Source of the DNA: Aquiflexum balticum DSM 16537
GTDB taxonomy: Bacteria; Bacteroidota; Bacteroidia; Cytophagales; Cyclobacteriaceae
Direction: 5' to 3'
Assembly: GCF_900176595.1 (NCBI RefSeq)
Contig: NZ_LT838813.1
Location: forward strand, 4,606,001-4,670,000
DNA length: 64,000 bases
Shown in pieces: positions 17,163 through 27,291 of this stretch (the first letter of the stretch is position 1; each line of letters begins with the position of its first letter). The translations under genes and the position numbers were made by a program. The notes under the pieces are model-generated. The model was not told the origin of the DNA, made no database searches, and worked only from the letters and a program-made list of their open reading frames with translations.

Positions 17163-20100
17163 ATGGCTGCACCAGTTTCTTCAGAACCCATCCAATTATT
17201 GCTTTTTTATGCAAGAGAAGACCAAAGTCTGGCATTTTATTTAAAGGAATTATTAAGCAAGTATGGTTACAGGATTATAGAATTGGATGAAGGACTTGAA
17301 TATGGGAAATCTTGGGAAACACAGCTTTCCAGAAACCTCGAAATTGCAGATGGCTTCATATTTTTGATAACGAAAAGCAATATCAAATCAGATTTTTTGA
17401 ATATTGAATTGGAACAAGCTTACAAACACCTTTCAGGTAAAAGGAAAATTCTTTTGCCGATCATAGATTCCAAATTACCCATTCCCTCCATTATTGAAAA
17501 TATAAATGTAATCAGGTTTAGTCCTTTGGATGATTTCTCAGGAATTGCGGAAAATATACACCAAGCTTTGGTCTATTGGCAACGGAGAAAAACTGAAGGT
17601 TCTTCTTCAGGAACAGCATCCAATAAAACTACTTCAACAAAATCAGACCAGCGGGATTCCCGAAATGAGAATACCTTGGAAATCCAAAAAATCCTTAAAG
17701 AACTGGGATTTTTCAATGGGTTTGTTGATGGAATTATGGGGCCGCAGACTAGAAGCGCTATCATGGATTTCCAAAAATACCACCAACTTGAACCTTCAGG
17801 TATATGGGATGAAAAGGCAGAGGAACTTTCAAAATACTCCTGGTCGGATAAAAAAGCCAGTGCCAACAGAACCAAGATTCAAACGGAGGAACCTCAAAAA
17901 GAGACTCCGGAAATGGAGGAAAAAGGCGATTCCAAATTTGCAGAAGAAAACGTAGAAAGTGAAAAGGAAGAAGGAAAAGCAGAAGAAATAGAAGAGGAAG
18001 AAGGAGATGTTTTTACTCTTTCCCAGGTTTTCGCAGACAGTACCGCAAAGGAAATCAAAGATCAATTGGACTTTGAAGTGGATGTCAATGCGCTTGCCTC
18101 AGTGATAGCTTACAGGGAAGTAAAACCCCCATTAGCAATAGGACTTTTTGGTAATTGGGGGTCGGGAAAGAGCTTTTTTATGAACAAACTTCAGGAGCGG
18201 ATAGATTTCCTCCAAGGGGATGAGAAAAATATATTTTGCAAAAAAATCCTTCAGATCAATTTCAATTCCTGGCATTATTCTGATGCCAATCTTTGGGCCA
18301 GCCTGATTACCAAAATATTCGATGACCTGAACAGTTTTGGAAAAGAAAAACCTGAAAATCTCAATGCCCTTTTCAAAAACCTGAATTCGACCAAAGAACT
18401 GTTGAATGACACCAAAGTAGAGAAGGATCGGGTAGAAGGCGAAATCAAAATTCTGAACCAACAGAAAAAAATCTTTGAGGAGGCTGTTGAAAAAAACAGT
18501 AATGATCTTGTTCCCTTAGATTTTGAAGAGATTTTCAAAGGGGTGCTTCAAAACTCCACTGTTCAATCGGATATCCAAAAATTGAAAGAAACTTATCCCC
18601 TACTCAATTTGGAAGGCATTAACGAGATTGATCAAAACATCAACCAATTGGATACAAACTTTGAGAGATTAAAAGAAAGTATCAAAACCCTTTATTCCTT
18701 TAGACACGGGAAAAGTTGGTTTGCGATTTTTGTGGCTTTTTTGGTAGCTATTGGCGTGATGTTATTCATCAGCAATACTGAATTGGGAAACAGATATTTG
18801 GAACAATACAAGGTTTTACTAACTCTGACCGGAACCCTTCTTTCTCAGTTTTTACTTTTTATCCAACCCTACACCGCAAAATTGGAAAATATCTGGAAGC
18901 GTCTGAATTCATTGAAAAAGACCAGGGATGATCTCAGAGAACTAGCAAGAGAAAAATACCAGGTACAGAAAGATATAATTACTCAAAAAGTAAATACCAC
19001 CCAAAATCAAGCGGATAAAATCCAGCAGAAAATTGACCTCCTGACAATCGAAAAAAGCAAATTGGAGAAAGATATCGATGAAATATTGAGCGGCAGAAAA
19101 ATCCTGAAATTTATAGAGGGAAGAGTGGCTGACGAAAGATATATCAATAGTCTTGGTATTATATCCTGGATCAGAAAGGATTTTGAGCAATTGGATAGTC
19201 TATTGAGGCAACAGGGCGAAATTGGCAAATTGACAGAAATAGAACAGCAGCAGATCAAAGATTTTCAGTTGGACAGAATAATCCTTTATATCGATGATTT
19301 GGACAGGTGCAGTGAGGAGATAGTAGTCAAAGTGTTGGAAGCCATCCACCTATTGTTGGCATTCCCCTTGTTTGTTGTCATTGTGGGAGTCGATCCAAGG
19401 TGGATGCACAGGGCTCTGAATGTCCATTATTCCAAATTGTTGGCAGGTTCATCGGTATCGGCGGTAGAAGCTTCCTTAAATATGGCAGGCACAGGGCACC
19501 CGGCCACAAGCTTTGATTATCTGGAGAAGATCTTTCAGATTCCGTTTGCCTTAAGACCTATGGATGACATAGGTATAAAAAATTTGATCAAATCCCAATT
19601 TGAAATCAAACCGGCTATTTCACCACCAATCGTTTTGGAAAATCAGGCGCAACTCAAAGATATGCCCGAAGAAGCCGTGATTTCAGCCTCAATCGAAGAG
19701 AAAGTAACACCTGTCGAACCCGAGGTCAGAGAGCAAATTTCAGAGGTTTTGACCCCAATTGATATTGAACAAAAGCCCAATCAAATTCCGATAAAAATAG
19801 AGACCTTGATAATCTCTGAAGAAGAGGTGGATTTTATCCAGGCCGTTTCTTCGATCTTTGGTGATTCGCCAAGGACAGTCAAAAGATACACCAATATCTA
19901 CAGGATTATCCGGACCCATAATAACTTTAAAGCAGGTCCCGATGAAACCATTCTTTACCATAAAGCTGCCATTATCATGCTGGCCATTATTACTGGACAA
20001 TCAAATCTTGCCAAGGATATTTTAAAAATGATCCGAGAAGCTAAACCTTCTAATTTATTTGAAGATTTTCTAAGTGAAAAATCCCAAAAAGGATTGAAAA

Positions 20101-20240
20101 TAGAATTTAAAGAAAGCCAACTGTTGACTTTTTTATTAGGGCTATATGACACTAAATCATTAAAAAAGAAAACCTTAAAGCTTGATCATTTCCAGAAAAA
20201 TATGAATTTGGTGAGCAGATTTTCATTTAAGTATATTTAA
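17163..20240 (+). CDS. TIR / peptidoglycan-binding / KAP P-loop NTPase fusion
   Basis: The 1025-residue product has an unusual domain order. Residues 8-140 are a TIR domain (LLLFYAREDQ; SDFLNIELEQAY, with Glu82 at the place of the NADase catalytic Glu). Residues 172-225 match a PG_binding_1-type repeat (IQKILKELGFFNGFVDG, GPQTRSAIMDFQ). An acidic linker spans 240-285. The KAP NTPase covers about 290-1010: Walker A GNWGSGKS 330-337, a coiled-coil insert, two membrane segments (about 520-536 and 552-568), Walker B IILYIDDLDR 706-715, and FQIPFALRPM near 791-800. KAP proteins are inner-membrane P-loop ATPases; PifA of F plasmid excludes phage. The TIR part suggests NAD+ cleavage or signalling. 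No partner gene is adjacent. A defence role is inference. Confidence 0.88.
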   Translation: MAAPVSSEPIQLLLFYAREDQSLAFYLKELLSKYGYRIIELDEGLEYGKSWETQLSRNLEIADGFIFLITKSNIKSDFLNIELEQAYKHLSGKRKILLPIIDSKLPIPSIIENINVIRFSPLDDFSGIAENIHQALVYWQRRKTEGSSSGTASNKTTSTKSDQRDSRNENTLEIQKILKELGFFNGFVDGIMGPQTRSAIMDFQKYHQLEPSGIWDEKAEELSKYSWSDKKASANRTKIQTEEPQKETPEMEEKGDSKFAEENVESEKEEGKAEEIEEEEGDVFTLSQVFADSTAKEIKDQLDFEVDVNALASVIAYREVKPPLAIGLFGNWGSGKSFFMNKLQERIDFLQGDEKNIFCKKILQINFNSWHYSDANLWASLITKIFDDLNSFGKEKPENLNALFKNLNSTKELLNDTKVEKDRVEGEIKILNQQKKIFEEAVEKNSNDLVPLDFEEIFKGVLQNSTVQSDIQKLKETYPLLNLEGINEIDQNINQLDTNFERLKESIKTLYSFRHGKSWFAIFVAFLVAIGVMLFISNTELGNRYLEQYKVLLTLTGTLLSQFLLFIQPYTAKLENIWKRLNSLKKTRDDLRELAREKYQVQKDIITQKVNTTQNQADKIQQKIDLLTIEKSKLEKDIDEILSGRKILKFIEGRVADERYINSLGIISWIRKDFEQLDSLLRQQGEIGKLTEIEQQQIKDFQLDRIILYIDDLDRCSEEIVVKVLEAIHLLLAFPLFVVIVGVDPRWMHRALNVHYSKLLAGSSVSAVEASLNMAGTGHPATSFDYLEKIFQIPFALRPMDDIGIKNLIKSQFEIKPAISPPIVLENQAQLKDMPEEAVISASIEEKVTPVEPEVREQISEVLTPIDIEQKPNQIPIKIETLIISEEEVDFIQAVSSIFGDSPRTVKRYTNIYRIIRTHNNFKAGPDETILYHKAAIIMLAIITGQSNLAKDILKMIREAKPSNLFEDFLSEKSQKGLKIEFKESQLLTFLLGLYDTKSLKKKTLKLDHFQKNMNLVSRFSFKYI

Positions 20241-20354
20241 TCAACAGCTTTAAATTCTTGGAAAATCATCCAATTCCATTCAGCAGCGCCATATTTGCTG
20301 CAGTTTCGTTGAACCTTTCCTTCATCGAGACCCTAAAATGCATCAAGTTTCCAG

Positions 20355-21050
20355 TCATGTTGCCATCTTGAATGCACTTAAATATTTTGTAATATACTCC
20401 TCTTTGGATTTGGATTTATATTGCATAATATAACGTGGATGTTCTAAGGCTATGATTTTCTTAAAGAAGCCAAATTGGTTGTTAATTTCGAGTAAAAATT
20501 TTTCGTTTTTCCCTGTCCCCAAGCAATAGCAAATATCAGTATGTACCCCAAATCCAATTTGCTTTTGGATATTGGCTATGATAAAATCAAAAATCGATTG
20601 GGTCAAATCCTTGCTGTCATAATAATTGTAATTGACTTCTTTGCCATTCTTCCCCAATGAAGTAAATCCCAAGGGGCAGATTGAGTTGATATAAAATCTA
20701 TTGTAAAAAGCCTCTTCCCCGCCAAACGCTTTAATAACCTCATAAACAAAAACTGAAGAGGGCTCATGGGCTAAATGACCCGTAAATTCAATCCCACAAT
20801 TCGCAATTAACCTTTTGGGGTCTGTGAAAGGAATACCTGTTAGGCCTGCACCAAATCTGCCTGGATTTATCCCAAGTATCAAGTGTCTTTTTTGATTATC
20901 GTTGTAATACTTTTTGTAAAATATGGATGAGATTGGAATCACATTTTCATCCTCCTGAAATGGATTCATGATTCGGATACCTTTCGGTAGTTTTCCTTTG
21001 AATTCAAGAGATGAATTATAGGCTATGATTTTGTCGGCAAATGTTTTCAT
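20355..21050 (-). CDS. SMUG2-type uracil-DNA-glycosylase-like protein (DUF4918)
   Basis: The 231-residue product has the uracil-DNA glycosylase fold signatures of the SMUG/DUF4918 branch: GINPGRFGAGLTGIPFTDP at 60-78 (the water-activating and uracil-pocket loop) and a late HPR at 204-206 in place of the HPS loop. Members remove uracil or damaged pyrimidines from DNA; activity of the DUF4918 branch is less well established. It is in the same direction as priA, 39 bases downstream of the priA stop codon, so the two may be cotranscribed as repair and replication-restart genes. Confidence 0.82.
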   Translation of the reverse strand: MKTFADKIIAYNSSLEFKGKLPKGIRIMNPFQEDENVIPISSIFYKKYYNDNQKRHLILGINPGRFGAGLTGIPFTDPKRLIANCGIEFTGHLAHEPSSVFVYEVIKAFGGEEAFYNRFYINSICPLGFTSLGKNGKEVNYNYYDSKDLTQSIFDFIIANIQKQIGFGVHTDICYCLGTGKNEKFLLEINNQFGFFKKIIALEHPRYIMQYKSKSKEEYITKYLSAFKMAT

Positions 21051-21088
21051 TTTAAGAAAGAATTAAATTTAGTCTGGACCTAAGAAAA

Positions 21089-23608
21089 TCAATAAGGATC
21101 CACATCCACCACAAATCTCACTCCCCTAAATTCCTTATGGGTCTGCAATTCTTCCATCAGGTGCTGCAATTCCAATTTAAAGTGGGCCTGGGCATTTCCG
21201 GATTTGTCGAGTTTGGCGATGGATTCGAAGATATACTGGTTTTTGATTTTTCCGACCAGGCCTTTTTCCGGACCCAAAAGGATTTTTTTGACCTGGATTT
21301 CTGATAGAAGATTGTGCAGACTCCGCGCTGCCCTCTCGGCAGTTTTGTAATCTTTGTGTCGGGTGGTGACTTTGATGATCTTGACAAAGGGCGGATAGAA
21401 AAAGCGTTGCCTCTCCCCCATCTCCTGCACATAAAAGTTTTTGTAATCTCCTGACATGATTTGTCCGAAGATGGCCTGTTCAGGTTTACGGGTCTGAATA
21501 ATGACCGTGCCTCTTTTGTCCCTTCTTCCTGCCCTGCCGGCTACTTGGGTGATCTGCTGAAAAGCCCGCTCCCCTGCCCTGAAATCCGGGAAATACAATA
21601 TCCTGTCCGCATCCATAATCCCTACTACCGTCACCCTATCAAAATCCAATCCCTTGGTGATCATTTGGGTTCCGACCAGAATATCAACATTGCCCCCACC
21701 AAAATCTTCCAGCAGTCTTTGATAGCCATACTTACTCCGTGTGGTATCCAAATCCATCCTGGCAATCCTGGCCTCGGGAAATAACAGGGAAAGGCTTTCC
21801 TCTATCCGTTCTGTTCCCAATCCGACTGCACTCAGTTTGTTGCTGCCGCAAGCAGGGCAGACATGGGGTACTTTTTCTTTGAAGCCACAGTAATGGCAGC
21901 GCATTTCCTCCCCAAACTGATGGTAGGTCAAACTGACATCACAATGCTCACATTCAGGAATCCAACCACAATCCTCACAGGAAATATAAGGTGCATAACC
22001 CCTTCGGTTTTGAAAGATCAATACCTGTTCCTGGTTTTTCAGGGCTTCCTGTATTTTTTCCCTTAACAACCTTGTGAATTCCAGTTTGAGCAGGTTTTTC
22101 TTTTTGTCCACCAACATATCTGCCAATTGATATTCCGGTAATTGCGCTTCCCCATAGCGGATGTCCAAAGCCACATAGCCGTACTTTTTCAACCGGGCAT
22201 TGTAGTAGGATTCAAAGGATGGGGTGGCCGAACCCAACAGTGTTTTAGCCTGATGAATCCATGAAAGCATAATGGCTGCATCCCTTGCCTGAAATCGGGG
22301 CGCAGGATCATATTGCTTATAGGAAGATTCATGTTCCTCATCCACGATTACCAAACCCAAACTGTCAAAGGGAAGAAAAATAGAAGACCTAACACCGATT
22401 ACAAAAGACAGCTTTCCACTCAGCACACCGTTCCAGACTTCCACCCTTTCATTGTCAGAATATTTGGAATGGTACACCCCCATCTTGCTGCCGAATACCT
22501 GTCTTAACCTGCCCACCATATGCGTAGTCAGGGCTATTTCCGGCAATAGCAACAATACCTGAGAACCCCCTTCCATTGCTTCTTTGATCAAAGTGACATA
22601 TAATTCCGTCTTACCACTTCCGGTGATACCATGAAGGAGCACTGTATTCTTTTCCTCAAATTGGGTTTTAATTTCCTGTTGGGCCGTAAGTTGTTGGGGA
22701 GAAAGAACTATTTGCTCTTCACTGCCTTCCATCTCCTCAAAGCGGCTGATGATGATTTTATATTCCTCCAAAATCCCGTTTTTGATCAGGGTTTTGAGGG
22801 AGGAAACAGAAAGCCCAGCGTCTGTAAATACCTTTTTGTCAAGACCTTTTTGGTTGAGTTCAGGTTTTTTATATACAGGAATCTCTTGAAGATATTTGAG
22901 CAGAATTTCCTCTTGTTTAGGTTTTGAAGCTATTTCATTGAAAAGGGTTTCCAAAAGACTTTTGTCCTGCACATATTCCTTTGCCAGTCGGATGCGGGAT
23001 TCCACTTTTGGACTGTATTTCTCTTTGACCTGTTCAAAAACCAATATGGCTTCCTTGATGACTAGGCTTTTGATGATGCCATGAATGGACTTGATTCCCA
23101 AGACCGCTTCACAATCCTCATAACTCATTTCCTCTTTATTGGCCAAGGCCTGCAGGAGTATTTCTTCCCTATCGTCCAAGGGATAGGGAGAAGTATCGGA
23201 ATCATACGTGGGATTGATCTGAATCTTGCTTTCACTGCTGAGTTTAAGGCCTGAGGGCAGGGCTGCATTCATCACCTCGCCGATATGGCAACAGTAATAT
23301 TCCGACATCCAGGCCCAAAATCTGATCTGCAAGGGATTGACAGTGGCATGATTGTCCAGAATATCCAATATTGGTTTGGCTTCATAGGCCACGGGAGGTT
23401 TTTGGTGGACTTTTCCGATAATTCCTGTAAGTACCTTTTTCTTTCCGAACTGAACAATCACCCTGAATCCTATCCCAATGTCCTCAGAAAGGTTTCTGGG
23501 GATTTTGTAGGTAAACATCTTCGGGATGGGAACAGGCAAAATGATATCCGCAAAAAGGTTTGTTTTGCTGTCATCAGTATCGTATAAGTCTCCGAATAAA
23601 CTCTCCAA
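21089..23608 (-). CDS. priA: primosomal replication-restart helicase PriA
   Basis: The 839-residue superfamily 2 helicase has a DNA-binding N-terminal domain, Walker A GITGSGKTEL near 326-335, and the DEEH box (VDEEHESSYKQYD). The PriA zinc module has paired cysteines (CEDCGWIPECEHC ... CHYCGFKE ... CPACGSNK). The C-terminal helicase half includes GTERIEESL, QMITKGLDFD and QVAGRAGRR. It reloads the replisome at stalled forks. Length is normal. It lies 8 bases downstream of the DUF255 gene, so these form one minus-strand unit with the SMUG2-like gene. Confidence 0.96.
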   Translation of the reverse strand: MESLFGDLYDTDDSKTNLFADIILPVPIPKMFTYKIPRNLSEDIGIGFRVIVQFGKKKVLTGIIGKVHQKPPVAYEAKPILDILDNHATVNPLQIRFWAWMSEYYCCHIGEVMNAALPSGLKLSSESKIQINPTYDSDTSPYPLDDREEILLQALANKEEMSYEDCEAVLGIKSIHGIIKSLVIKEAILVFEQVKEKYSPKVESRIRLAKEYVQDKSLLETLFNEIASKPKQEEILLKYLQEIPVYKKPELNQKGLDKKVFTDAGLSVSSLKTLIKNGILEEYKIIISRFEEMEGSEEQIVLSPQQLTAQQEIKTQFEEKNTVLLHGITGSGKTELYVTLIKEAMEGGSQVLLLLPEIALTTHMVGRLRQVFGSKMGVYHSKYSDNERVEVWNGVLSGKLSFVIGVRSSIFLPFDSLGLVIVDEEHESSYKQYDPAPRFQARDAAIMLSWIHQAKTLLGSATPSFESYYNARLKKYGYVALDIRYGEAQLPEYQLADMLVDKKKNLLKLEFTRLLREKIQEALKNQEQVLIFQNRRGYAPYISCEDCGWIPECEHCDVSLTYHQFGEEMRCHYCGFKEKVPHVCPACGSNKLSAVGLGTERIEESLSLLFPEARIARMDLDTTRSKYGYQRLLEDFGGGNVDILVGTQMITKGLDFDRVTVVGIMDADRILYFPDFRAGERAFQQITQVAGRAGRRDKRGTVIIQTRKPEQAIFGQIMSGDYKNFYVQEMGERQRFFYPPFVKIIKVTTRHKDYKTAERAARSLHNLLSEIQVKKILLGPEKGLVGKIKNQYIFESIAKLDKSGNAQAHFKLELQHLMEELQTHKEFRGVRFVVDVDPY

Positions 23609-23616
23609 AAGGATTA

Positions 23617-25641
23617 TCAGGCTAAAGTTGGAAATTGTGCCAATGCTTCATCAACAGTGGTGACCGGCTTTTGGCAGGCCTTATTGAAGCAAACGTAAAT
23701 TAAGGCATTTCCATCAGAATCTGCTGTTTTAAATTCCAAAAGGGGAATATTTTCTCCGACATCTGCTGTCACTGATAAAACATAGTTGGGCAAATACTGT
23801 CCTTGGAGCGCTTTTGCTTTTTGTTTGGCATCCTTTCCCAAAATTGCCACCTCGGCTTTTGGAACCAAAGAACTGAGGTATAAAGATGCCCAATTGCACA
23901 AAAAACCCGGTTCTGTGATGATCAGCTTTTTCATGGCCCCCAACATTTTCTCTGCAATTTCGAGATAGTGATCGTTGTAAAAATACAAGCCCAGATCCTG
24001 CAGGTTTCGGGCCATGATGGAATTAGAGGCCGGGATTACATTGTCAAACAGTTCCTTTTTATTCGCAATCAGTTTTTCTGCTTTGGGATTATTGAAAAAG
24101 AAAAATCCGTCTGATTCATCATAAAATTGTACCAATACCAGGTCCAAGAGTTCTTTGGCTTTAAGGATCCATTTGGTTTCAAAATCCAATTGATATAAAG
24201 CAATAAATGCGCGAATCACCGAAGCATAATCCTCCAAAAATGCGGGGGTATAAGCTTTCCCGTTTTTGTAGGAACGATAAAGAACACCATCTTTGAACAT
24301 GTTTACCAAGAGAAATTGACCATTGTTCAAGGCTAATTTTTTGGCTTTCTCCTCTCCTGTTGCCAGATATGCCTGCACCAGTCCGGAAATCATCAGTCCG
24401 TTCCAGCCACTCAATACTTTGTCATCGAGACCGGGATAGATTCTTTTATTCCTTACTTCCAAAAGTTTAGCTTTTAGCTTATACAACCTGATGAGATAAG
24501 CGGATTCAGATAATCCTTCGGCTGCAGCCAATTCTTGGTAAACTTTGGTCTGAAAAAGGATATTGACTCCTTCTTCCCAATTTCCCTGATATTTGAGGTT
24601 GTATAATTTTTTTAACCAAACCAGATTCTCTCCGGCTATGGCTTCCAGTTCATCATAAGTCCAAGTATAGAATTTCCCTTCTACCCCTTCCGAATCCGCA
24701 TCTTGGGCAGCATAAAATCCGCCTTCTTCCTGCAACATTTCCGATTCCAGCCAATGGATGGTTTCCATGACTTTTTCCTTAAAAAAATCCTCTCTGCTGA
24801 CCTGATAAGCTTTGGCGAAGAGTTCCATCAATTGTCCATTGTCATACAGCATTTTCTCAAAGTGTGGAGCAAACCACTCCCCATCAACGGAATACCTGGC
24901 AAAACCGCCCCGAAGATGGTCATATATCCCGCCCATGCCGATTTTCTTCAAAGTGAAAAAGACATGGTCCAATAATGACTGATCATTTTTCAATAAAGCA
25001 TAATCCAATAAAAACGACCAAATGGCCGGCATCGGAAATTTGGGTTTTCGGTTCAAACCGCCCCATTCCCTATCAAATTGGGCTTCAAGTTTTTGGACTG
25101 CAGCTTCGAGTTCCTCCTTAGATAAATCTGCTTTTTCCGGACTGATTCCATATTTTTCCAATTCGGATCTCCCAAGACTCCTTCCAAAACCTTCCGCACT
25201 TTCTGCCAATTGGTCATAATGATTTTGATAAGCATTGGCAATATTCTGCAACAGTTCCTTCCATTGCTTATTGGGAAAATAGGTACCACCATAAAAAGGT
25301 TTTTGGTCAGGCATCAAAAAAACATTAAGGGGCCAACCCCCGTTCAATCCCATGGTCTGAATGGCATCCATATAGATATTGTCCAAATCAGGCCTTTCTT
25401 CCCGGTCAATCTTGATGCAGACAAAATGGGCATTCATAATATCCGCCGTTGCCTCATCTTCAAAACTCTCCTTCTCCATCACATGACACCAATGGCAAGC
25501 CGAGTAGCCTATGCTTACGATTATGGGCTTATTCTCCCGTCTCGATTTCTCCAAAGCCTCTGTACCCCAAGGATACCATTCCACAGGATTATGGGCGTGT
25601 TGGAGGAGATAAGGGGATTGGGAGTGGATGAGTTGGTTCAT
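23617..25641 (-). CDS. thioredoxin-fold DUF255 protein (YyaL/SPATA20 family)
   Basis: The 674-residue product begins with the DUF255 thioredoxin-like domain (about 1-165). It contains [15 protein letters not shown] with the CxxC pair C49/C52, and [13 protein letters not shown] long alpha/alpha-barrel part similar to N-acylglucosamine 2-epimerases follows ([45 protein letters not shown]). Length fits YyaL/SPATA20. It has no signal peptide and its biochemical role is not settled. It is upstream of priA on the same strand, 8 bases apart. Confidence 0.9.
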   Translation of the reverse strand: MNQLIHSQSPYLLQHAHNPVEWYPWGTEALEKSRRENKPIIVSIGYSACHWCHVMEKESFEDEATADIMNAHFVCIKIDREERPDLDNIYMDAIQTMGLNGGWPLNVFLMPDQKPFYGGTYFPNKQWKELLQNIANAYQNHYDQLAESAEGFGRSLGRSELEKYGISPEKADLSKEELEAAVQKLEAQFDREWGGLNRKPKFPMPAIWSFLLDYALLKNDQSLLDHVFFTLKKIGMGGIYDHLRGGFARYSVDGEWFAPHFEKMLYDNGQLMELFAKAYQVSREDFFKEKVMETIHWLESEMLQEEGGFYAAQDADSEGVEGKFYTWTYDELEAIAGENLVWLKKLYNLKYQGNWEEGVNILFQTKVYQELAAAEGLSESAYLIRLYKLKAKLLEVRNKRIYPGLDDKVLSGWNGLMISGLVQAYLATGEEKAKKLALNNGQFLLVNMFKDGVLYRSYKNGKAYTPAFLEDYASVIRAFIALYQLDFETKWILKAKELLDLVLVQFYDESDGFFFFNNPKAEKLIANKKELFDNVIPASNSIMARNLQDLGLYFYNDHYLEIAEKMLGAMKKLIITEPGFLCNWASLYLSSLVPKAEVAILGKDAKQKAKALQGQYLPNYVLSVTADVGENIPLLEFKTADSDGNALIYVCFNKACQKPVTTVDEALAQFPTLA

Positions 25642-26138
25642 GGGTTGGTAGGTGAAGATTTTAGATTTTAGACTGTCGATTTATAGTCCAGTAGCTATCG
25701 GGATTAAATTGGAATGTTGTCCTTGTTTTGATGGATCGCTACTGGCATTAAACCTCTCCTTGTCATTTCGAACGTAGAGAGAAATCTGTAAAGCTTTAAG
25801 GTATGTAGACCTCTTCCGCCACGGCGGACAAGACCTGTCGTCGAGGTGACAAGGCAAAGTCTTTTTCCAAAATAGATTTCAGATATCCCTAAAACCTCGA
25901 AATAGACCTCTCCTGTCGTCGAGGTGACAAGGACACGCTGTTTGATTATCTTAAACACTATTTTAGTTTCAAAAGTGTCAAAGACTTCACCTTGTCATGT
26001 CGACGGTAGGAGACATCTATTCCGCCTTAAGGTGCCAAGACCTCTCTCCCCAATATTCATCGCGACAGGCTTTGGTTCTTGTCTCTTGGTTCTTGGTTCT
26101 TGTCTCTGACCTCTCGCCTCTCGCTTCTCGCTTCTCCT
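25642..26138. repeat. intergenic cluster of dispersed repeats
   Basis: This 497-base gap holds several repeat types. Near 25760 is CTTGTCATTTCGAACG...GAGAAATCT, a form of the TCATTTCGA repeat common in Bacteroidetes. TCCGCCACGGCGGA is a perfect palindrome at 25815-25828. CCTGTCGTCGAGGTGACAAGG occurs twice (25834-25854 and 25912-25932). Near 25990 is a degenerate CTTGTCATGTCGACGGTAGGAGA copy. From 26040 the CCCAATATTCATCG / TTCTTGG / CTCGCTTCTCG composite seen elsewhere runs to the end. No gene is supported here. Confidence 0.7.
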
Positions 26139-27122
26139 CTACTTCCTCTGCTGCACCTGCTTCCGCAACTGATCCATTTCCTTAGAAAAGTCATAATCCC
26201 TGCTATACTTTTCCAATTTCTTTTGGAGGTTTTCAAGGAATTTTAAGTGGGCAGGGCTATCGGGATTGAAGGGCCTATGTGCCAAATCCTTTTTGATTCC
26301 TTCGAATTCCTGAATCAAAGGCAGGGCTTTGGGATCCACCCAAGTCTTTAAAAATCTTTCCCAAATATAATCCTCCGCTTGCGCACTTGGATGAATCATG
26401 TCTTCTTTATAAAAACGATAATCCCTCAACTCATCCATCATAATCTCATAACTCGGAAAATAATGCACAAAATCATAAGTTTCAGTCAAATCATGCGCAG
26501 CCAATCGCAAGATGCTTTTGCTCAGTTGGTTTTCAGGAATACCATCTTTGGTATGTCTGACTGGACTGACTGTTAAAATAACTTTCACACCAGGATTTAC
26601 CTGTCGGAGGATATTGAAAAATCCTGCAAAATCCTTTTGGATTTCCTCAGGGTGTAGCAAACGCTTTTCAAATTGATCAGCAGGTCTTTTATGGCAATTG
26701 GCTACAATCTGTCCTGATTTTTCATGCTCATATACCCAAGCTGTGCCAAATGTAATGAAGATATGTGTTGCCTTTTCAAGCTGGGTTTTTGCCTGCGCTT
26801 GTTTTTTATGGATCAACCTTTCCAGGGAATCCTGACTAAATCCCACCACATCGGAATGCATCCCAAAGTGAAGATACAACCCATCCCTTACCAATACCAT
26901 CTCTGAATTCATGGGCATTTCCAATACCGAATCTTCCAATACCTGACAAATAGAAACAGGATTGAACAGCGTTCCAAAAGTATTGTTGATGATATTAAAT
27001 TTCCTTTCCGAAAGCTTATCTCCTATAACAGTCGAAAAGCAGGAGCCTATAGAGAATAAAACTGATTGGTGATTGATCTTGGGTGATCCCTCCGGGATAT
27101 CAAAAGCGGTAGTCATTTGCAT
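26139..27122 (-). CDS. GSCFA-domain protein
   Basis: The 327-residue product shows the family hallmark GSCFS at 26-30 (SIGSCFSTVIGDKL). It also has FITFGTAWVYE, VILTVSPVRHTKDG and a late HPSAQAEDYIWERF. These three blocks correspond to the Ser, Gly/Asn and Asp-x-x-His blocks of SGNH/GDSL hydrolases, so an esterase- or acetylesterase-like activity on an unknown surface substrate is likely. No signal peptide is visible. It appears monocistronic; the start codon is 170 bases from the divergent GxxExxY gene. Confidence 0.88.
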   Translation of the reverse strand: MQMTTAFDIPEGSPKINHQSVLFSIGSCFSTVIGDKLSERKFNIINNTFGTLFNPVSICQVLEDSVLEMPMNSEMVLVRDGLYLHFGMHSDVVGFSQDSLERLIHKKQAQAKTQLEKATHIFITFGTAWVYEHEKSGQIVANCHKRPADQFEKRLLHPEEIQKDFAGFFNILRQVNPGVKVILTVSPVRHTKDGIPENQLSKSILRLAAHDLTETYDFVHYFPSYEIMMDELRDYRFYKEDMIHPSAQAEDYIWERFLKTWVDPKALPLIQEFEGIKKDLAHRPFNPDSPAHLKFLENLQKKLEKYSRDYDFSKEMDQLRKQVQQRK

Positions 27123-27180
27123 GGCTTAAAAATAGGAAGAAAGGGCGCAAATCCTTTAAAAAAGACGCAAAAAATTTGGT

Positions 27181-27207
27181 TCCCACAAAGGGCACTAAGA
27201 CACAAAG
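27181..27207. repeat. left inverted repeat flanking GxxExxY gene
   Basis: TCCCACAAAG followed by CACTAAGACACAAAG. The complement of the 27707-27724 sequence is TCCCACAAAGACACAAAG, giving an inverted pair built of CACAAAG units on either side of one gene. Confidence 0.55.
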
Positions 27208-27291
27208 ATTTTTTTCATGGGATTATTGGATTTTGTAAATTGAGTCTTACAATTGAATCAAAAGAATTTTTCCAACATAACTTTTATAAAT

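Noticed and set aside
16305-20355. A defence island around the TIR-KAP gene
   Set aside because: Its neighbours (BstA-like, SMUG2-like, PriA) are housekeeping or repair genes. No restriction, toxin or other defence gene is nearby.
25210-25671. Plus-strand 153-codon frame
   Set aside because: It is antisense to the DUF255 gene and extends into repeat sequence; no motif.
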